A stretch of DNA of 64,000 bases from Hortaea werneckii (lineage: Eukaryota > Ascomycota > Dothideomycetes > Mycosphaerellales > Teratosphaeriaceae): contig JBAOKB010000020.1 in NCBI GenBank assembly GCA_037044905.1, positions 1,922,001 to 1,986,000 on the forward strand, given 5' to 3'. The notes beneath the pieces are model-generated. The model was not told the origin of the DNA. It was given only the letters and a program-made list of their open reading frames with translations, and did not search any database. Position numbers and translations under genes: made by a program. Shown here one piece after another: positions 1-12,147 of the stretch. Every line of letters starts with the position of its first letter. The stretch's first letter is position 1.

Positions 1-415
1 TGAGAGTGAGAGAGAAAAGAGAAACAAGTGACCTGTTTTCAAGGAGTCGAAATCGGAATGTTTCTACATCAATGTCCATCCTCCACCGGTTCCCCCAATT
101 CAATTGGGAGGGGGCCGCCGAGATGGAGATGATCCAAATCGTGTGTGAAGGTAATATCGCAAGAATGACGAGAAGCTACTAAACAGTAGAAAGGCCTTTC
201 TCGAACTACATCTCACCTCTTCTGACCCTTCCCCCTTCTTGATATAAAAAGAGGAAAAATCCTCAAGCTGGTTCGTAGAGCCCCATCCACACAAAAGACG
301 AAGTAGAAACCTCTCGTCGCCCGTGGCATCGTTCCCTCGCACGGCCTGTTTAAGGCAATATGGTGCTTCTCAAACACAGTGAAAAATAAAAACCGGGATG
401 ATCCTCCCATCACAT
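1..415. other. 3' flank of the NYN gene, no gene seen
   Basis: No open frame here has the look of a gene; the two short minus-strand frames are low-complexity Ser/Phe/Arg-rich strings. The stretch is the downstream flank of the minus-strand NYN gene that stops at 416 and probably contains its 3' UTR and the edge of a gene outside the window. Confidence 0.6.
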
Positions 416-2371
416 CTACATCTCCAACAACTCCTCGGCATAATCATCCAAATAGATGATCTTGAACTGATCGCCCCACGTCTGAGTCCACTCCTTTCGG
501 GAATACATCAGACTGATATTCTTACTCCAGCTGACGAGCTCCACCTTCCACCCTTTCTTCAACGCCCGCTCGACCATGGCCATGAAACCCGAGCTGTACT
601 CGGCTTGCGCCGCGTCGCCCGTGGCCAGGACGATGGTCGATGGAACTTCGGTGTCGACGACGCTCTCGAGCATCTTGAGATGCAGGATTTCGTCGACGCC
701 TTGCTCGATCATTTTCGCGGGGGCGTACTGAGGCGCTGAGGTCGCGGTCGTTTCCGAGCCGCTCGTCGCGCCACTTCCGCTGCTCATGTACCCACCGTTG
801 CCAGGTGGGGATGAACCCATCGCAGATGTTGAACCGCTGTTGGCCGCTGGAGCTTTCGCACCAGGTAACAGCCGTCCGAATCTGTCGTGGGTGTTGAAGT
901 AGATTTGGCGTTCAGTGAGCTCCTTCGCTTTGTAAACCTTCTCGAGTACACTGCATTCGTATCCGACCGCTTTCGCCTTGTCGAAAGCAGGAAGGTGAGG
1001 GGTCGAGCCGACTAGAACCCGTTTGCAGACGGGACGACGACGCTCCATCAAGAGAGCGAGACCGTCGAAAGAAAGATGAACTTGTGGTACGTGCACACGC
1101 GGCGGAATGTTACGCGAGCGCTTAAGCTGATCGGTAAAGCCGATGAAGATGTTGCTGGCATCCACGAAGACGTGGAGCCCGTTCGGATCGTTGTTGTGGG
1201 TTGTAAGGTTCATGGGCGAAATGAGATACTTGCGATCAGTCCAGAAATCACCAATTAGCTTCATAAGCAAGGCCCAATGGCGGTCTTCGCCAGAGCGGAC
1301 AGTCTTGGGCTCGATTGTGTGTTTGAACTGATTCGTCGTTGCCAGACGCTGGGCCGTACCAAGAGGCCCTGAGGTCGTAGGCGTTTTCGTCGTGAACTGA
1401 CGAGTAGGCTTAACAGAAGATGGCGTGAATTGCATCGCCGGCATGTTGGGATTGGTAACAGGCCATTGCTTGACCGATTGACTCTTTTGGCCAGGCTTGG
1501 CCGACGGCGTCAAGTGTTGTGTATCTGAGGCAGTAGGATAAGGCTGATTCGTGATCTTGCCGGTCGACTTTGCTTTGATAGGGGACGGCGGCGTAGGTCT
1601 AGAAGGCGTCTGCGGGGCCTGCTTGAGCTCAGCCAGCTTCTGAGCAACTTTGGCAGTGGCTTCCTGGACTGAGGGCGCAGGCATTGGCTCATTCTCCAAC
1701 GGCTTAGGTGACGAAGCTTTGTCAACAGACCATGGGTAGCGAGTATAAGCATCCTCCGCGGGTTTTAAATGTGCGCTAGCCTTGCGAGCAGGTGACTTCT
1801 TCCCTATCGGATCTGCCTCGTTCTCGGATACTGTAGCATTCTTCACAGCCTCTGCAGCTTCCTTCGCTTTGCGCTCTTTCCGCCTTTGCTTTTTTCGCTG
1901 AGTCTTGGTCAGAGCCGGTGTGTCGGGAGAAACAGACCGATCGGTCACCGTATCTGTAGTGGGCTCATCTACATCGGACGGCTGTTGCCATGATACGTTT
2001 TTGCCACTTTGGATAGGCTTGACGTATGTAGCTCCATCGGAGGTGTAGTCGACTTTGGCGGGTATTGGGTCCGCAGCGTCCGGCTCATTCGTGAGCGGCG
2101 GCACCTCAGGGACTGGCGAGTCCGCAGGCGAGCCAAGAAACTGCCAGATCTTCGCAAAATCTCCGAGTGTAGCCTGAGAAGCACCGAAGTCTTTTGCCGC
2201 TATATTGTCCCCAAGGTCAAGCGTCTTTGGCTTCCCTCCAGGAGGCAAGCCTATCGGATGTGGCTCGTACTCGCCATCATGAAGGGGGCTACCGTTCTGG
2301 GTGGACAATGAACTGACGAGGTCAAGCACGTGGGAGAAGTCCCAGGGCTTGGCCTCTGTTCTCGTAGTCAT
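416..2371 (-). CDS. NYN (PIN-like) domain protein
   Basis: Uninterrupted 651-residue protein starting at the ATG at 2371. The N-terminal 380 residues are Pro/Ser/Thr/Lys-rich and look disordered, with a basic KTQRKKQRRKERKAKEAAE block near residues 155-175 that could be a nuclear or RNA-binding signal. The C-terminal third holds the recognisable domain: HVFVDASNIFIGF (about residue 400) is the first acidic motif of NYN/PIN-type nucleases, and STIVLATGDAAQAEYSSGF near residue 585 is the second (TGD) motif, followed by the usual beta-strand KGWKVELVSWS. NYN proteins are thought to be metal-dependent RNases, so RNA metabolism is the inferred role; no specific orthologue is recognised. A Ser/Gly-rich insert splits the domain at about 510-540. 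It is divergent to the ArAE gene, 531 nt away. Confidence 0.88.
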   Translation of the reverse strand: MTTRTEAKPWDFSHVLDLVSSLSTQNGSPLHDGEYEPHPIGLPPGGKPKTLDLGDNIAAKDFGASQATLGDFAKIWQFLGSPADSPVPEVPPLTNEPDAADPIPAKVDYTSDGATYVKPIQSGKNVSWQQPSDVDEPTTDTVTDRSVSPDTPALTKTQRKKQRRKERKAKEAAEAVKNATVSENEADPIGKKSPARKASAHLKPAEDAYTRYPWSVDKASSPKPLENEPMPAPSVQEATAKVAQKLAELKQAPQTPSRPTPPSPIKAKSTGKITNQPYPTASDTQHLTPSAKPGQKSQSVKQWPVTNPNMPAMQFTPSSVKPTRQFTTKTPTTSGPLGTAQRLATTNQFKHTIEPKTVRSGEDRHWALLMKLIGDFWTDRKYLISPMNLTTHNNDPNGLHVFVDASNIFIGFTDQLKRSRNIPPRVHVPQVHLSFDGLALLMERRRPVCKRVLVGSTPHLPAFDKAKAVGYECSVLEKVYKAKELTERQIYFNTHDRFGRLLPGAKAPAANSGSTSAMGSSPPGNGGYMSSGSGATSGSETTATSAPQYAPAKMIEQGVDEILHLKMLESVVDTEVPSTIVLATGDAAQAEYSSGFMAMVERALKKGWKVELVSWSKNISLMYSRKEWTQTWGDQFKIIYLDDYAEELLEM

Positions 2372-2902
2372 GTACTGGTGGTGCGTGTCCGAGGTCGTAT
2401 GGGGTGTAGTTGGATGAAGGGCGGCGGGGTTAGAACAGTCCTGGAGCTGTTGAAAGAGTCAGCGAGAGTTGTCAATTGTCCGAACGGAAGGGAGCCATAC
2501 AAAGGGGCAAGCGCGAAAGCTTCTCCGACCTCTCTCTCATGTCTAAGATGGGGGTGGTATGGATGGAGGTGGTGGTAGAGTTGGAGGTGGTGCCGAGCTC
2601 GAAGTCGGTGGCGAGAGCTCGGACATCATGTAGTCATTCAGATTGGACCCTGAGATCTATGGATGGGCGATAGCCCCACTCCACTTGTGGTGCCTAAGGC
2701 TGCAGATCTTACATGCACGGCCACACAAAGAAACCGGCTCAAGCCACAATCAGCCGGCAATGGGGAGTTAAACTCAAGCATTGGCATCCCCCTCTTCATC
2801 GCTGTGTTCAGAAGTCGAGACTCAATAACAGCATCATGTGCAGGACACACACGACCATGGGAAAGCTTTGGACCATCCTCTGACGTGCGTAGAGCTGCCA
2901 CA
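2372..2902. other. Divergent intergenic region, NYN / ArAE genes
   Basis: This 531-nt spacer separates two divergently transcribed genes. An in-frame ATG at 2663 would add 80 residues to the ArAE protein, but the added sequence has no family character, so I treat it as leader. Confidence 0.5.
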
Positions 2903-5900
2903 ATGAGTGGGTCGCCTTCCAATGGACCAAAGAACGAACGACCGCGCGGCCGGTTCTTTGATCGGAGGCTCCGGAGAGCTTCTTTCATATCCCCCATTAC
3001 TGGCGAGCGCATGAAACGCAACTTCACACTACGGGAAGCATCCAATCGACTGAATGACCACGTCGATACGCCGACGGAAGCGTCACCACTGCTGGGCGGC
3101 GGCCGTAGTGATGGAGGTGAGCAGGTATCGACTGCGGGCCAGTCGAAACTTCACCAATGGCGAGACACATGTACCGAATACGCCCACGACGCTTGGGAAT
3201 TTGCCATTTCCAAGGAAGGTCTGGGAATCTTGAAATGCTCGCTTGCCTATCTAGTGGGATCCTTGGCCACCCTTGTCCCAGCTATTTCAACCCTCATTGG
3301 ACCGAGACAGGACTCCAAGCACATGGTGGCGACTGTCACCGTCTGGTTCCACCCGGCTCGATCGATTGGTAGCATGCATGAGGCCACTGTCTTGGCTCTC
3401 ATTGCATTCTGCTACTCGGGGATCGTCAGCTTCACTAGTATGGCCGTCAGTATGTTTTTTGGACAGCAGGACCTGCTAATCGTTGGCCACATCATCGTCC
3501 TCATATTATTCCTCGGCGGTGGATTGGGCTTCATAGCGTGGACGAAACAATTTTTCGGGCATCCTCTGGTCAATGTGGCGTGTTCACTGGCATCACTGGG
3601 ATGCATTACCGTCCTGATCAAAGAGGGCGCAGTACAGGCCGGTGCGTTCTCGGACGATAGGGTAGTGCAGGTCCTACTGATGGTCATTATGGGTATATTG
3701 GCTACGACTGCCGTAAATTTCTTAATTTTACCGGTTACCGCTCGGGAGTCGGTACGTTGATTATTCAAGCCACGCGAATCTGAGGTTTCCGCAACAGGCC
3801 AAATTACTGACCTACTTCTTAGCTGGTCAAAGATCTTGAGAAAAACACTGATCTCTTGGGCGAAATGCTGATCAGTATCACACGTGCCTTTCTTTCAGGC
3901 TCTGAGCGCGATCTGACAGACGAATACTACACCACGCTGTCAGGAGAACATCAGTCTTCGCTGAACGCCATGAGTAAGGATTTGGGCGAGGCTAAACGTG
4001 AACATCTTGTCCTTGGCAATGAGCGCATTTACGCTGCCGAAGAGCTGCTGGTAGATTGTCTCACTGGGCTAGCTCAAGATCTGGGTGGCCTCCGAAGCGC
4101 GGCTTTTGCCCAATTCGCCTTCATGAAAGACAGCATCAGCGTAGCCGGTTCACGCGCCACTTCACCCGTACGGGCTGCCAACAAACCGATGCCCAGCATA
4201 CTCGATGTGATAACAGAGGCGCCAGATGAGAACGGCGAGTCTGTCAACGGAACCCCTTTGGCCAACGGTAACGACTCAACACGTACATTATCTCCCGTCC
4301 GGAAGACATCACTAGAAACACCAGCAATTATCCAGACTCCAGAAGACATGTTTGTGGCCTTTTTAGCACAGCTAGGACCACCAACCAAATCCTTAGTCTA
4401 CACGTTAAAGCAGCTATTGGATGAGCTGCCATTCGAAACAAGACACAACACGAAATGGAAGTTCCTCGCTTGGACTGGACGAGACGTCCGTGTAGCTGTC
4501 GATGACGACTTCCGCGACAACCTGCAGAGTGCGATAGATTTATACCGATCCAGTCGTAAGGAAGCTCTACAGTCCTTGTACACTAGTCGAGCTTTGAGCG
4601 CCGCCTCAACTTCCCAGCATGGCGGCAAATCGACATCGTTCACGGGACAGAAATCCAAACCGAACGGCAGTCCCGCGAAGCCGAATACCGACAGGACCGG
4701 CGGAGCGTCAGAAGAAGTCATTGCGGACATTGAGGAGGTGTCGGCTTGCTGTGGGCACTTCAGTTTCGCTCTCCTCGACTTTGCGGAAGACATGTTGTCG
4801 TATCTCAGGCGTCTCGAGGAGCTCAAAGAAGCAATCCAGCACCGCAAGCGCACCTGGACCTGGCTATTCTCCTGGTTCTTGCCCGAGGACGAAAATGAGT
4901 CCAAGGATACTGCCAATATCCGTAGGAGAGGCGATTTTAACAACCATGACGAAGCGTATGATGCTGGCCAAGGTATCCCTTCTCACATCAAGCAGGCGGA
5001 TAACTTTGCGGATCCCGCTCGGCGAGACCGCTCGTGGAACGCTCGTCTGTACAGACTGCTCTGTGTTTTCCGAAGAGACGATATCAAGTTCGCGGTCAAA
5101 GTGGGATTGGGAGCGCTCATTTACGCCCTTCCTGCATTCCTTGCATCTACTAGACCTTTCTTCGTCCGCTGGCGAGGCGAATGGGGTCTCGTTTCGTACA
5201 TGGCCGTGTGTTCTATGACGGTCGGCGGCTCTAACACTACATCCACCAATCGAGTTATCGGCACGTTCATCGGAGCTGCTCTCTCCATTGTCGCATGGGT
5301 CCTCGCCAGCGATCACGGCTACACCAATCCTTGGCTCTTGGGCTTCTTCGGCTGGCTTGTCTCGTTGGGTTGCTTCTACCTCATCGTCGCTAAAAATAAT
5401 GGACCAATGGGCCGCTTCATCCTGCTTACTTACAATCTCGGCGCGCTGTACTCTTACAGTCTCTCCATCAAGGATGACGACCACGACGATGACGAGGGGG
5501 GCATAGACCCCGCCATCTGGGATATCGTGATGCACCGCCTAGTCGCCGTCATCGCCGGCTGCGTATGGGCTATCGTCGTCACCCGTTTCATCTGGCCCAT
5601 CTCCGCACGTCGGAAGCTCAAAAAGGGCCTCTGCGTCCTATGGTTGCGCATGGGTCTCATTTGGCGACGGGATCCCTTAGCCATGTTCCTCCTAGGTGAA
5701 CCTCGAAGCAATTACATGGACATCCGCGAGGAGTCGGCCCTTCGATCTTTCCTTTCCAATCTCGAAGGCTTACGCAAGGCGGCGAATGGGGAGTTCGAAC
5801 TCCGCGGTCCCTTCCCGGATCAGACTGTCGGACGCGTCTTGGAGCGCACGGGACGCATGCTCGATGCTTTCCATGCGATGAACGTCGTCATTGTCAAGAA

Positions 5901-6383
5901 TTTGCAGTACACCCCCGGCGAGGCTGCAGTGCTGCGGTATACGCGTTCCGAGCGTTTCGAGCTGTCGGCTCGTATCAGCCATCTCTTCTCCGTCCTAGCG
6001 AGTAGTGTTAAAATGGAGTATCCCCTGAACGATGTCATGCCATCGATCGACCATACGCGGGATCGATTATTAGCTCGGATTTCCGAGTTTCGTCGCAGTG
6101 GCGAGGGTAGAGAGGTGGCTACTGAGCAGGACTATGAATTACTCTATGCTTATGGTAAGCCCTATAAGTCTTCGCTTGGCGTCTCGTTTCCGGTTGCTAA
6201 CTCGTTCTGTAGTTCTGGTGACAGGTCAACTTTCTGAAGACATTCGGGCCGTCAGTGCCGAGCTGCAGACCATGTTTGGGACCTTGGTAAGTAAATTGCA
6301 AAAACCAGGAACTATGTATCTTAGTTTCATTCGAAATGCTGATTCTTTCGGAACAGGACGAAGAGAAGCTCAAGTTGCAGTAA
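2903..6383 (+). CDS. ArAE/FUSC-family membrane transporter
   Basis: Four exons: 2903-3751, 3823-6154, 6213-6286 and 6357-6383, joined by introns of 71, 58 and 70 nt (GTACGT..TTAG, GTAAGC..GTAG, GTAAGT..ACAG). The product is 1093 aa. A first hydrophobic block of about six helices spans residues 109-282 (the fungal putative ER transporter 6TM N-terminal domain) and a second FUSC-like block spans about 707-875, containing VGGSNTTSTNRVIGTFIGAA, a typical FUSC signature region. The linker between them is hydrophilic and Ser-rich, and the C-terminal soluble part resembles the DUF2421/brefeldin A-sensitivity region. Such proteins are proposed exporters of aromatic or organic acids; the substrate is unknown. 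The start chosen is MSGSPSNG; an upstream in-frame ATG at 2663 is possible. The last exon encodes only eight residues and would be missed without splicing. Confidence 0.9.
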
Positions 6384-6919
6384 TGTTTGAAATGCCAGTG
6401 CTGCTAGACTATAACGGAGCACGTACTGTACTAAAAGGGATCTCATATCCTGAATGATGCCAACGTTACGCATGTCCGTAGCCGATGGCTCCATAAATCC
6501 TTTGAAATGTTGCTTCCTTTTACCAACCCCATTGAGTTTCGGCATTGATTTCCATGGAAGAGTTAAAAACGACCAAAGCATGCAGGTACAATTTCATCTG
6601 CGTCATCTTCTCAAAAACGAGATTTCTCCCAATCGTGTGGGCGTTTTCAGCTGAAGCTCCCCCCCTGGTAAAGCAAGCGAGGCTGCAGGGCAATGATCGG
6701 CATCGGCCACATTGTGGCGCTCCGCAAGATGACGTTTTGAGGAGAACGCGGGAAAGCTCACCACGCAACGCGTACAAGAAACTTGGTTTCAGCAGGTCGC
6801 CTTTTTCATGTTTTCGTTTCTTCCTGCCTTTCTGTGTTTGTCGTGCTTCGTATTAGTTCCCTGTCTTGTCTTCTTTGCACTCGAATTTTATACGGAGTGG
6901 TTTTGTCAGGTTCATCACG
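6384..6919. other. Intergenic spacer before the repeat-protein gene
   Basis: A 536-nt stretch between the transporter stop and the ATG of the LEA-like gene, ending in a pyrimidine-rich run (about 6790-6890) that looks like a fungal promoter/5' leader. No coding frame is supported. Confidence 0.5.
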
Positions 6920-9900
6920 ATGTCGGCACTTGATCAGCTGAAGCAGCAGTCGGCGGACTTAGAAGGTAAGTGAGCTTTTCAGTGGTTTACCAATTGGACC
7001 TTTCTTTAGTTGTTTGAAGCTCTTCGAACATCCATCTCATACGTTTCTGTGATGGATTTCGGGTATAAAGACCAAATATCTGAACACTGCGAGCTACAAT
7101 AGCGTTTAAACTTGTCAATCCCGACAAAGCTAATAGATAAAATAGCCGGCATGCAAAAGATTAGCATGGTCGACAACGAAACGAAGAAAGCCTCTACTCC
7201 ATCCAAAGCAACCCCAGCAAAGTCGCCAGCTGCGACAAAGACCCCAGCCAAGTCCGCAACCAGTACGCCTTCTAAACCTGCAACAGGTGGGACGCCCGCA
7301 AAACAACCTGTCAAGAAACCCGCCGCGGCAGGCGCCACTCCATCAGCATCTCCTGCAAAGCCTCAAGCTAGCAGTACGTCCAAACCAGCAGCAGCCCAGA
7401 CAAAGGCTCCCACGTCAGCGGCAACCGGCGGAGCTAAACCAGCAGCTCAACGGACTCCAATCGGAACGAAGAAGCCTGTCCCACCTGCCGTGAAACCACA
7501 AAACACAGCGAATAAGGCGACGGGAGGTGCTACTGGCGCTGCTACGAAGACAGCAGGGAGTGCGACAGCTACGCCTGCTAAGCAAGCTCAAGGTACTGCG
7601 ACGAATGTTGCAAAGTCAGGACCTACGCCTGTGAAGAAAGCTACTCCTGCTGCGGCTCAGAAGCCTGTGGGTCAAGCGACTGGCGCTGTGAAGAAACCGG
7701 TTGCTTCGGCGCAGAAGACGGCTGGTAAGCTTCCCAATTCATTATCCATTAAATATGAGGAATGTTCTGTCGAACCACTCGTTACTAATCTCTGAAACCT
7801 CCGAACATTCAGGTTCCGCAACGAACACAGCCCAAAAAGCCCCATCTCAAGCGGGCTCGACCGCGAAGAAACTCCCTAACCAAGCCACTTCCACAGCGGG
7901 CAAAGGAGTCGGAACCGCAACAGGCGGTGCACAGCAAGGACTGAAGAAAGCATCGGGGACAACACAACAAGGCACCAACGCCGTGAACAAGACGGTCGAT
8001 CAGGGATCAGGAGCGGTGAATAAGGGCGTTGGAGCTGCTACAGGTATGCTACTACCACCACCACCACCATCTCATCCACAGAAACAACAACAGGACCTTC
8101 CGTTGCCCTGGCCGATGCGCATGGATTTCTCGGCTCCCCAGAGTCAAGTCCTGCAGTTCTTGCCCCCCTGGCTCGTCAGTACTTGGAAGGCATCGGCTGC
8201 GGATGATGAGGCGAGGGAGGAGCAGAAGAAGAAACAGAAGAGATGAGAGACAGGGAATTTTTTTCTTTCTTTCTTGCACATCAAATTCAAGATCATAGAG
8301 AGAGAGAGAGTGTGTGTGTGTGTGTCATTTGCTGATCTCGTGGCGTTCCCTTCGCCTTGCGCTTTTTAGGCGGCCTCGATAAGGCGACCGGAGGCAAATC
8401 CGCCCCCGTTTCCAAGACCGCGAAGGGTGTTGCTGGGGGTACCACGGGGACTGCGACCGGTATGTCTTATTTTTTCCTGTTTCCTTTATTTTTCCTGTAC
8501 ACTTACCCCCCATCCCCGCCCTCCTCCCCTTCCCTTTCGCCAATTTTCTTCATCGTCTCGATCGAAAAACAAAACGGTCCAAAATTCCCCCGCTAACATC
8601 GAAATATCAACAGGCGCAGCGAAAAACGCCACTCAAACCGGCCAAGGCGCCGTCGGCAACCTAGCCAAAACAGGCCAGGACACCGCGGGCGCCATCGGTC
8701 GCGGCGATGTAAAAGGCACCGCGAAGAACCTCGCCGGCGGCGCGGGCCAGACGGTCGCCGGGGCGGGACAGGGCGTCAATTCCACCGTCTCCGGCGTCGG
8801 CGAGGGCGTCCAGGGCACCGTCGGCGATCTGGGGAAGAATGTGGGCGATACGGTCGGTGGGCCGGCGGGGAAGACGGTGGGGGATACCACTAGTATGTTT
8901 TTCCTCATCTTCACTTCTCCCCTTTCTTAGGTTCTCTTCCCCTTTTCCCCCCAACTCTCCCTTTTACTCCCGCTCTTGCCAGTGAGCGAAGTGGCGAAAG
9001 CCGAGGACAGGGATAGGTGTAATTATCAAAGGGATCTTCGGATTACATGCTAACAGAACCCCCCCTTCCGCAGAGAACGTCGGCAAGACAGCCAGCGGAG
9101 CGACCAGGTGAGTATCCCTTCCCTGATGTCTCGGACACCCAAACCTTCCTCAACTCTTATCTAAGGACCTCTCACTAACCTCACCCTCCCCCCCTTTTCC
9201 CCTTGAAAACAGCGGTCTCGGCAAAACAGTAGGCGACACGACCTCCGCGCTCGGCAAAGGCGATCTCAGCGGGACAGCGGCGGGGGTTACAGGCGGTGCT
9301 GGTTCGTCCTCCTTCTTACCCTTCACGTCTCCTTCTACAGAGGATGAGGATGAGCAGGAGAGAAAGGGGAAAGTGTCAAAAGAAGAGGAGGATGAGGAGA
9401 AGAAGGAGGAGAAGAAAGAAGTATATTCTGACTTTGACTGGTTAGGCGATACGGTCAGTGGGGCGGGCAAGGGGGTCGGGGATACTGTTGGAGTGAGTCT
9501 CCTTTTTCTTTTTCCCTTCCATCCCTTCCTCCTCCCCTTCTCTCCCCTCTACTTCCCTCCCCCTTCTCTTCTCTTCTTTGCAGCAGTCCCAGCAAATAGC
9601 TAATCTACCAATCTCCCAAACAAACAGGGCCTAGGCAACAACGTCGGTTCCGCCCTCCCCGGCCGCGCGGGCTCCACCGTCTCCGGCGCCACCAAGGGCG
9701 TCGGCGATACCGTGTCCGGCGTCACCGGCGGGCTCGGGGAAGGCGTCGGGAAACTCGGGCAGGGCGATGTGGTCGGTGGAGTGGGATCCACGGTTGGTGG
9801 CGTCGGGAAGGGGGTTGGAGGGTTGGCGTCTGGTATGATTTCTTTTTTTTTTTTTTTTCACTTGCTCTTTCTCCCTTTGATTTCCCCCTCCGTCTGTTTC

Positions 9901-10075
9901 TATTCCCCCGAGCGCCCTTCCACCTTCCACCCTCCCTTTGCATGAGGGTCGCGAGGGTCGTTTTTCTCGCTTGCCCCCCCGGGCGAAGGTTCTTATTCTA
10001 TGCTAACGTACGGGGCTTTAATCAGGTATCTGGGGCGGCGTCAGCGGATCGAATCAACAACAGCAAGAGGAGTGA
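6920..10075 (+). CDS. LEA-like low-complexity repeat protein, ten exons
   Basis: Reconstructed exons: 6920-6965, 7146-7724, 7813-8043, 8370-8459, 8614-8892, 9074-9107, 9213-9301, 9446-9492, 9628-9832, 10026-10075, giving 549 aa and a TGA at 10073-10075. All junctions are GT-AG and one frame is kept throughout. After a short start (MSALDQLKQQSADLE), residues about 20-205 are Pro/Ala/Thr/Lys-rich with histone H1-like TPAK and TPSK motifs. Residues about 206-540 are imperfect Gly/Thr/Val/Ala/Lys repeats of the type GxVGDTVxGxGKGVG. The protein ends in IWGGVSGSNQQQQEE. No catalytic fold, signal peptide or membrane segment is visible. It resembles fungal proteins loosely called LEA-like, which are disordered and linked to desiccation or stress; that role is inference. 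The acceptor at 7136 would add three residues, and the 9302-9445 intron could be retained in frame. Confidence 0.75.
8293..8324. repeat. GA/GT dinucleotide repeat inside an intron
   Basis: A short (GA)n run followed directly by a (GT)n run, lying in the third intron of the repeat-protein gene. It is non-coding in the proposed model. Confidence 0.8.
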
Positions 10076-10318
10076 AGAAGTTGGAATTGCTGAAAAGGAG
10101 TCTGAATCCCCATGATCCTCTCTCCCTCTCCCTCTCTCTCCTTCTCCCTCTCTCTTCTTCTTCTCCCTTCATTTTCCTCTTCCTTTTCCTCTCCCTTTTC
10201 TTTTCTCTCCTTTTCATTTCTCATTTTCCTTTTCTCTCTCTTTCTCTCTCTCTCTCTCTCTTTCTCCGGCCGACGATATCCTTCCTCGCAGGAAACCCAA
10301 TTTTTCCTACAAACGGCC

Positions 10319-10440
10319 AAAGAAAAAAAAAAAAAAAAGAAGAAGAAGAAGAAGAAGAAGAAGAAGAAGAAGAAGAAGAAGAAGAGGAGAAGAAGAGAAA
10401 AAGAAAAGGAAAAGAAAAAGGAAGGAAGGAAGGAAGGAAA
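10319..10440. repeat. Poly-A, (GAA)n and purine-rich tract
   Basis: A poly-A run leads into about 15 uninterrupted GAA units (10339-10385), then irregular A/G sequence ending in GGAA repeats. The plus strand is almost pure purine for about 120 nt. Confidence 0.9.
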
Positions 10441-11193
10441 GAATGCAACTTAACGCTCCAAATTATTCTCTTCCCTAATCATCCCTTTATCGAAAGTCCG
10501 CCCGCCGATTGTCATTCCCATTTTCATCAAAAAGGTCCGTCCTAATCAATAAAAAAAAAAAAAAAAAAAAGAAGGGGGGTGGGGGAAAGAGGGGATTTGT
10601 TTGTTTGTGGGGGGGAGGGACAGGAGGAAAAGAGAAAAAGAAAGAGAAAAAGAAAAAAAGTAGAAAAGAAAATAAGAAGGGAAAAAGTGTGTGTTCAAAA
10701 ACAAAAGAAACAATATATCCAGATTTCCATCTTCTGGAACGTTAAGGTTTACTTCTTTACATTATATATACCCTTCCCATTTTCCCTTCCATTCCCTTCC
10801 CTTCCCCTCTTTTCCCATTTCCCGTCCATTTTTCTCATCCCATTACGCATTACCCCAACCCCCAAAGTATGTGTGAGTGAGTTCTATCTATACAAAATTC
10901 TTCGTTTTTCTCCGATTCCCAATTTTTTTTTTTTTCATTATTTCTCCCCCCCATTTCCGGAAATTTTTGGTGGGGCGCGAAACTTTTGAATCCCCAGTCC
11001 TACTCTTCCCTGAATACATCCGACGTTGGTTTCATTTCCCCCCCATGGGGATCGTTGGCGGCGGCAGCAGCTCCAGGAAAGGGGGAAGAATCGTAATCCC
11101 TGCGCCATCTTTGTCCCTTTTTTTTTTTTTTTTTTTTTTTTCGTTTCGGGAAAGAGACAGCCGCCCAAATGCAAGAGTGATACCCATCTCCCT

Positions 11194-11262
11194 TTCCTCT
11201 TCTTCCTCTTCTTCCTCTTCTTCCTCTTCTTCCTCTTCTTCCTCTTCTTCTTCCTCCTCTTA
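11194..11262. repeat. TTCCTCTTC nonamer tandem repeat
   Basis: Pyrimidine-only tandem repeat of a nine-base unit, TTCCTCTTC, about seven copies, degenerating at the right end. A poly-T run (11119-11141) lies just upstream. Confidence 0.85.
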
Positions 11263-11386
11263 TCCCCCCCTGGATCTCTTCCACATCTATACAAAGCCAC
11301 CACCAACACCCCAATAGGATCCCATTGATATCTGTATTTCCATTACCAAAACAAGAATAATGAATAATAAAAGGATAAAGAGTATC

Positions 11387-11407
11387 CTCTCTCTCTCTCT
11401 CTCTCTC
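11387..11407. repeat. Short CT microsatellite
   Basis: About ten CT units, a smaller copy of the long CT array 100 nt downstream. Confidence 0.85.
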
Positions 11408-11491
11408 AACTGCCTCCTCTTTTCCCCCATGATCGAAGAAAGTGCTTCCCATAATCCCACCTGAAGAACCTCAGGAATACCTTATCATGGG

Positions 11492-11633
<142 letters not shown>

Positions 11634-12147
11634 CGCCGATGCAGGGGTGGGTCCGGAGGTATGGACTTAATGGCACGGGTGCTTCTATCGAGTATAATCG
11701 CCACCGCGAGGCGAGGAAGGTGGGGGGTGCGGCGGCGACGGCGACGGCGGGGAGAATGCCGAGGGGAGATGGTGCTTCCGTTTTCCCCGCCCTATTATGC
11801 CGTATTGCCCCCTTAGAGCTTCCTCCTCATTGGAAAAAGGAGAAATGATTGGGGTTCCCCCAATTTTCCTTCCTCCGCTCTTTTCCATCACATGTGGGGC
11901 CTCCGTTTCCCGGGAGTGCATGCAAAGGTGAGCCGGGCCCGTGAGGAACACACACGTGCGTGTCTCTCGTCCGAATCAGTCAGGAGGGAGGGAGGGAAAG
12001 ATGCATCGATCTTCTCTTCCTTCTCGGCTTTTATTTTCCCCCCTTTTGCCCCTCCCCTCCTGGTCCCCCTTTGCATGCCCGGAGAGCCGAATCATTCATT
12101 TCCCGAGCAAAAATCCCCAAAGAAACAAGAGATCCAGTTTGTCCCGA

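Noticed and set aside
2663..2902. 80-residue N-terminal extension of the ArAE protein
   Set aside because: In frame with an ATG, but unlike the family start; the later ATG at 2903 begins a typical disordered leader before the first helix.
10000..10545. 181-codon plus-strand frame
   Set aside because: It translates CT, GAA and poly-A tracts into poly-Ser/Leu and poly-Glu/Lys; its start overlaps the true last exon of the repeat gene in another frame.
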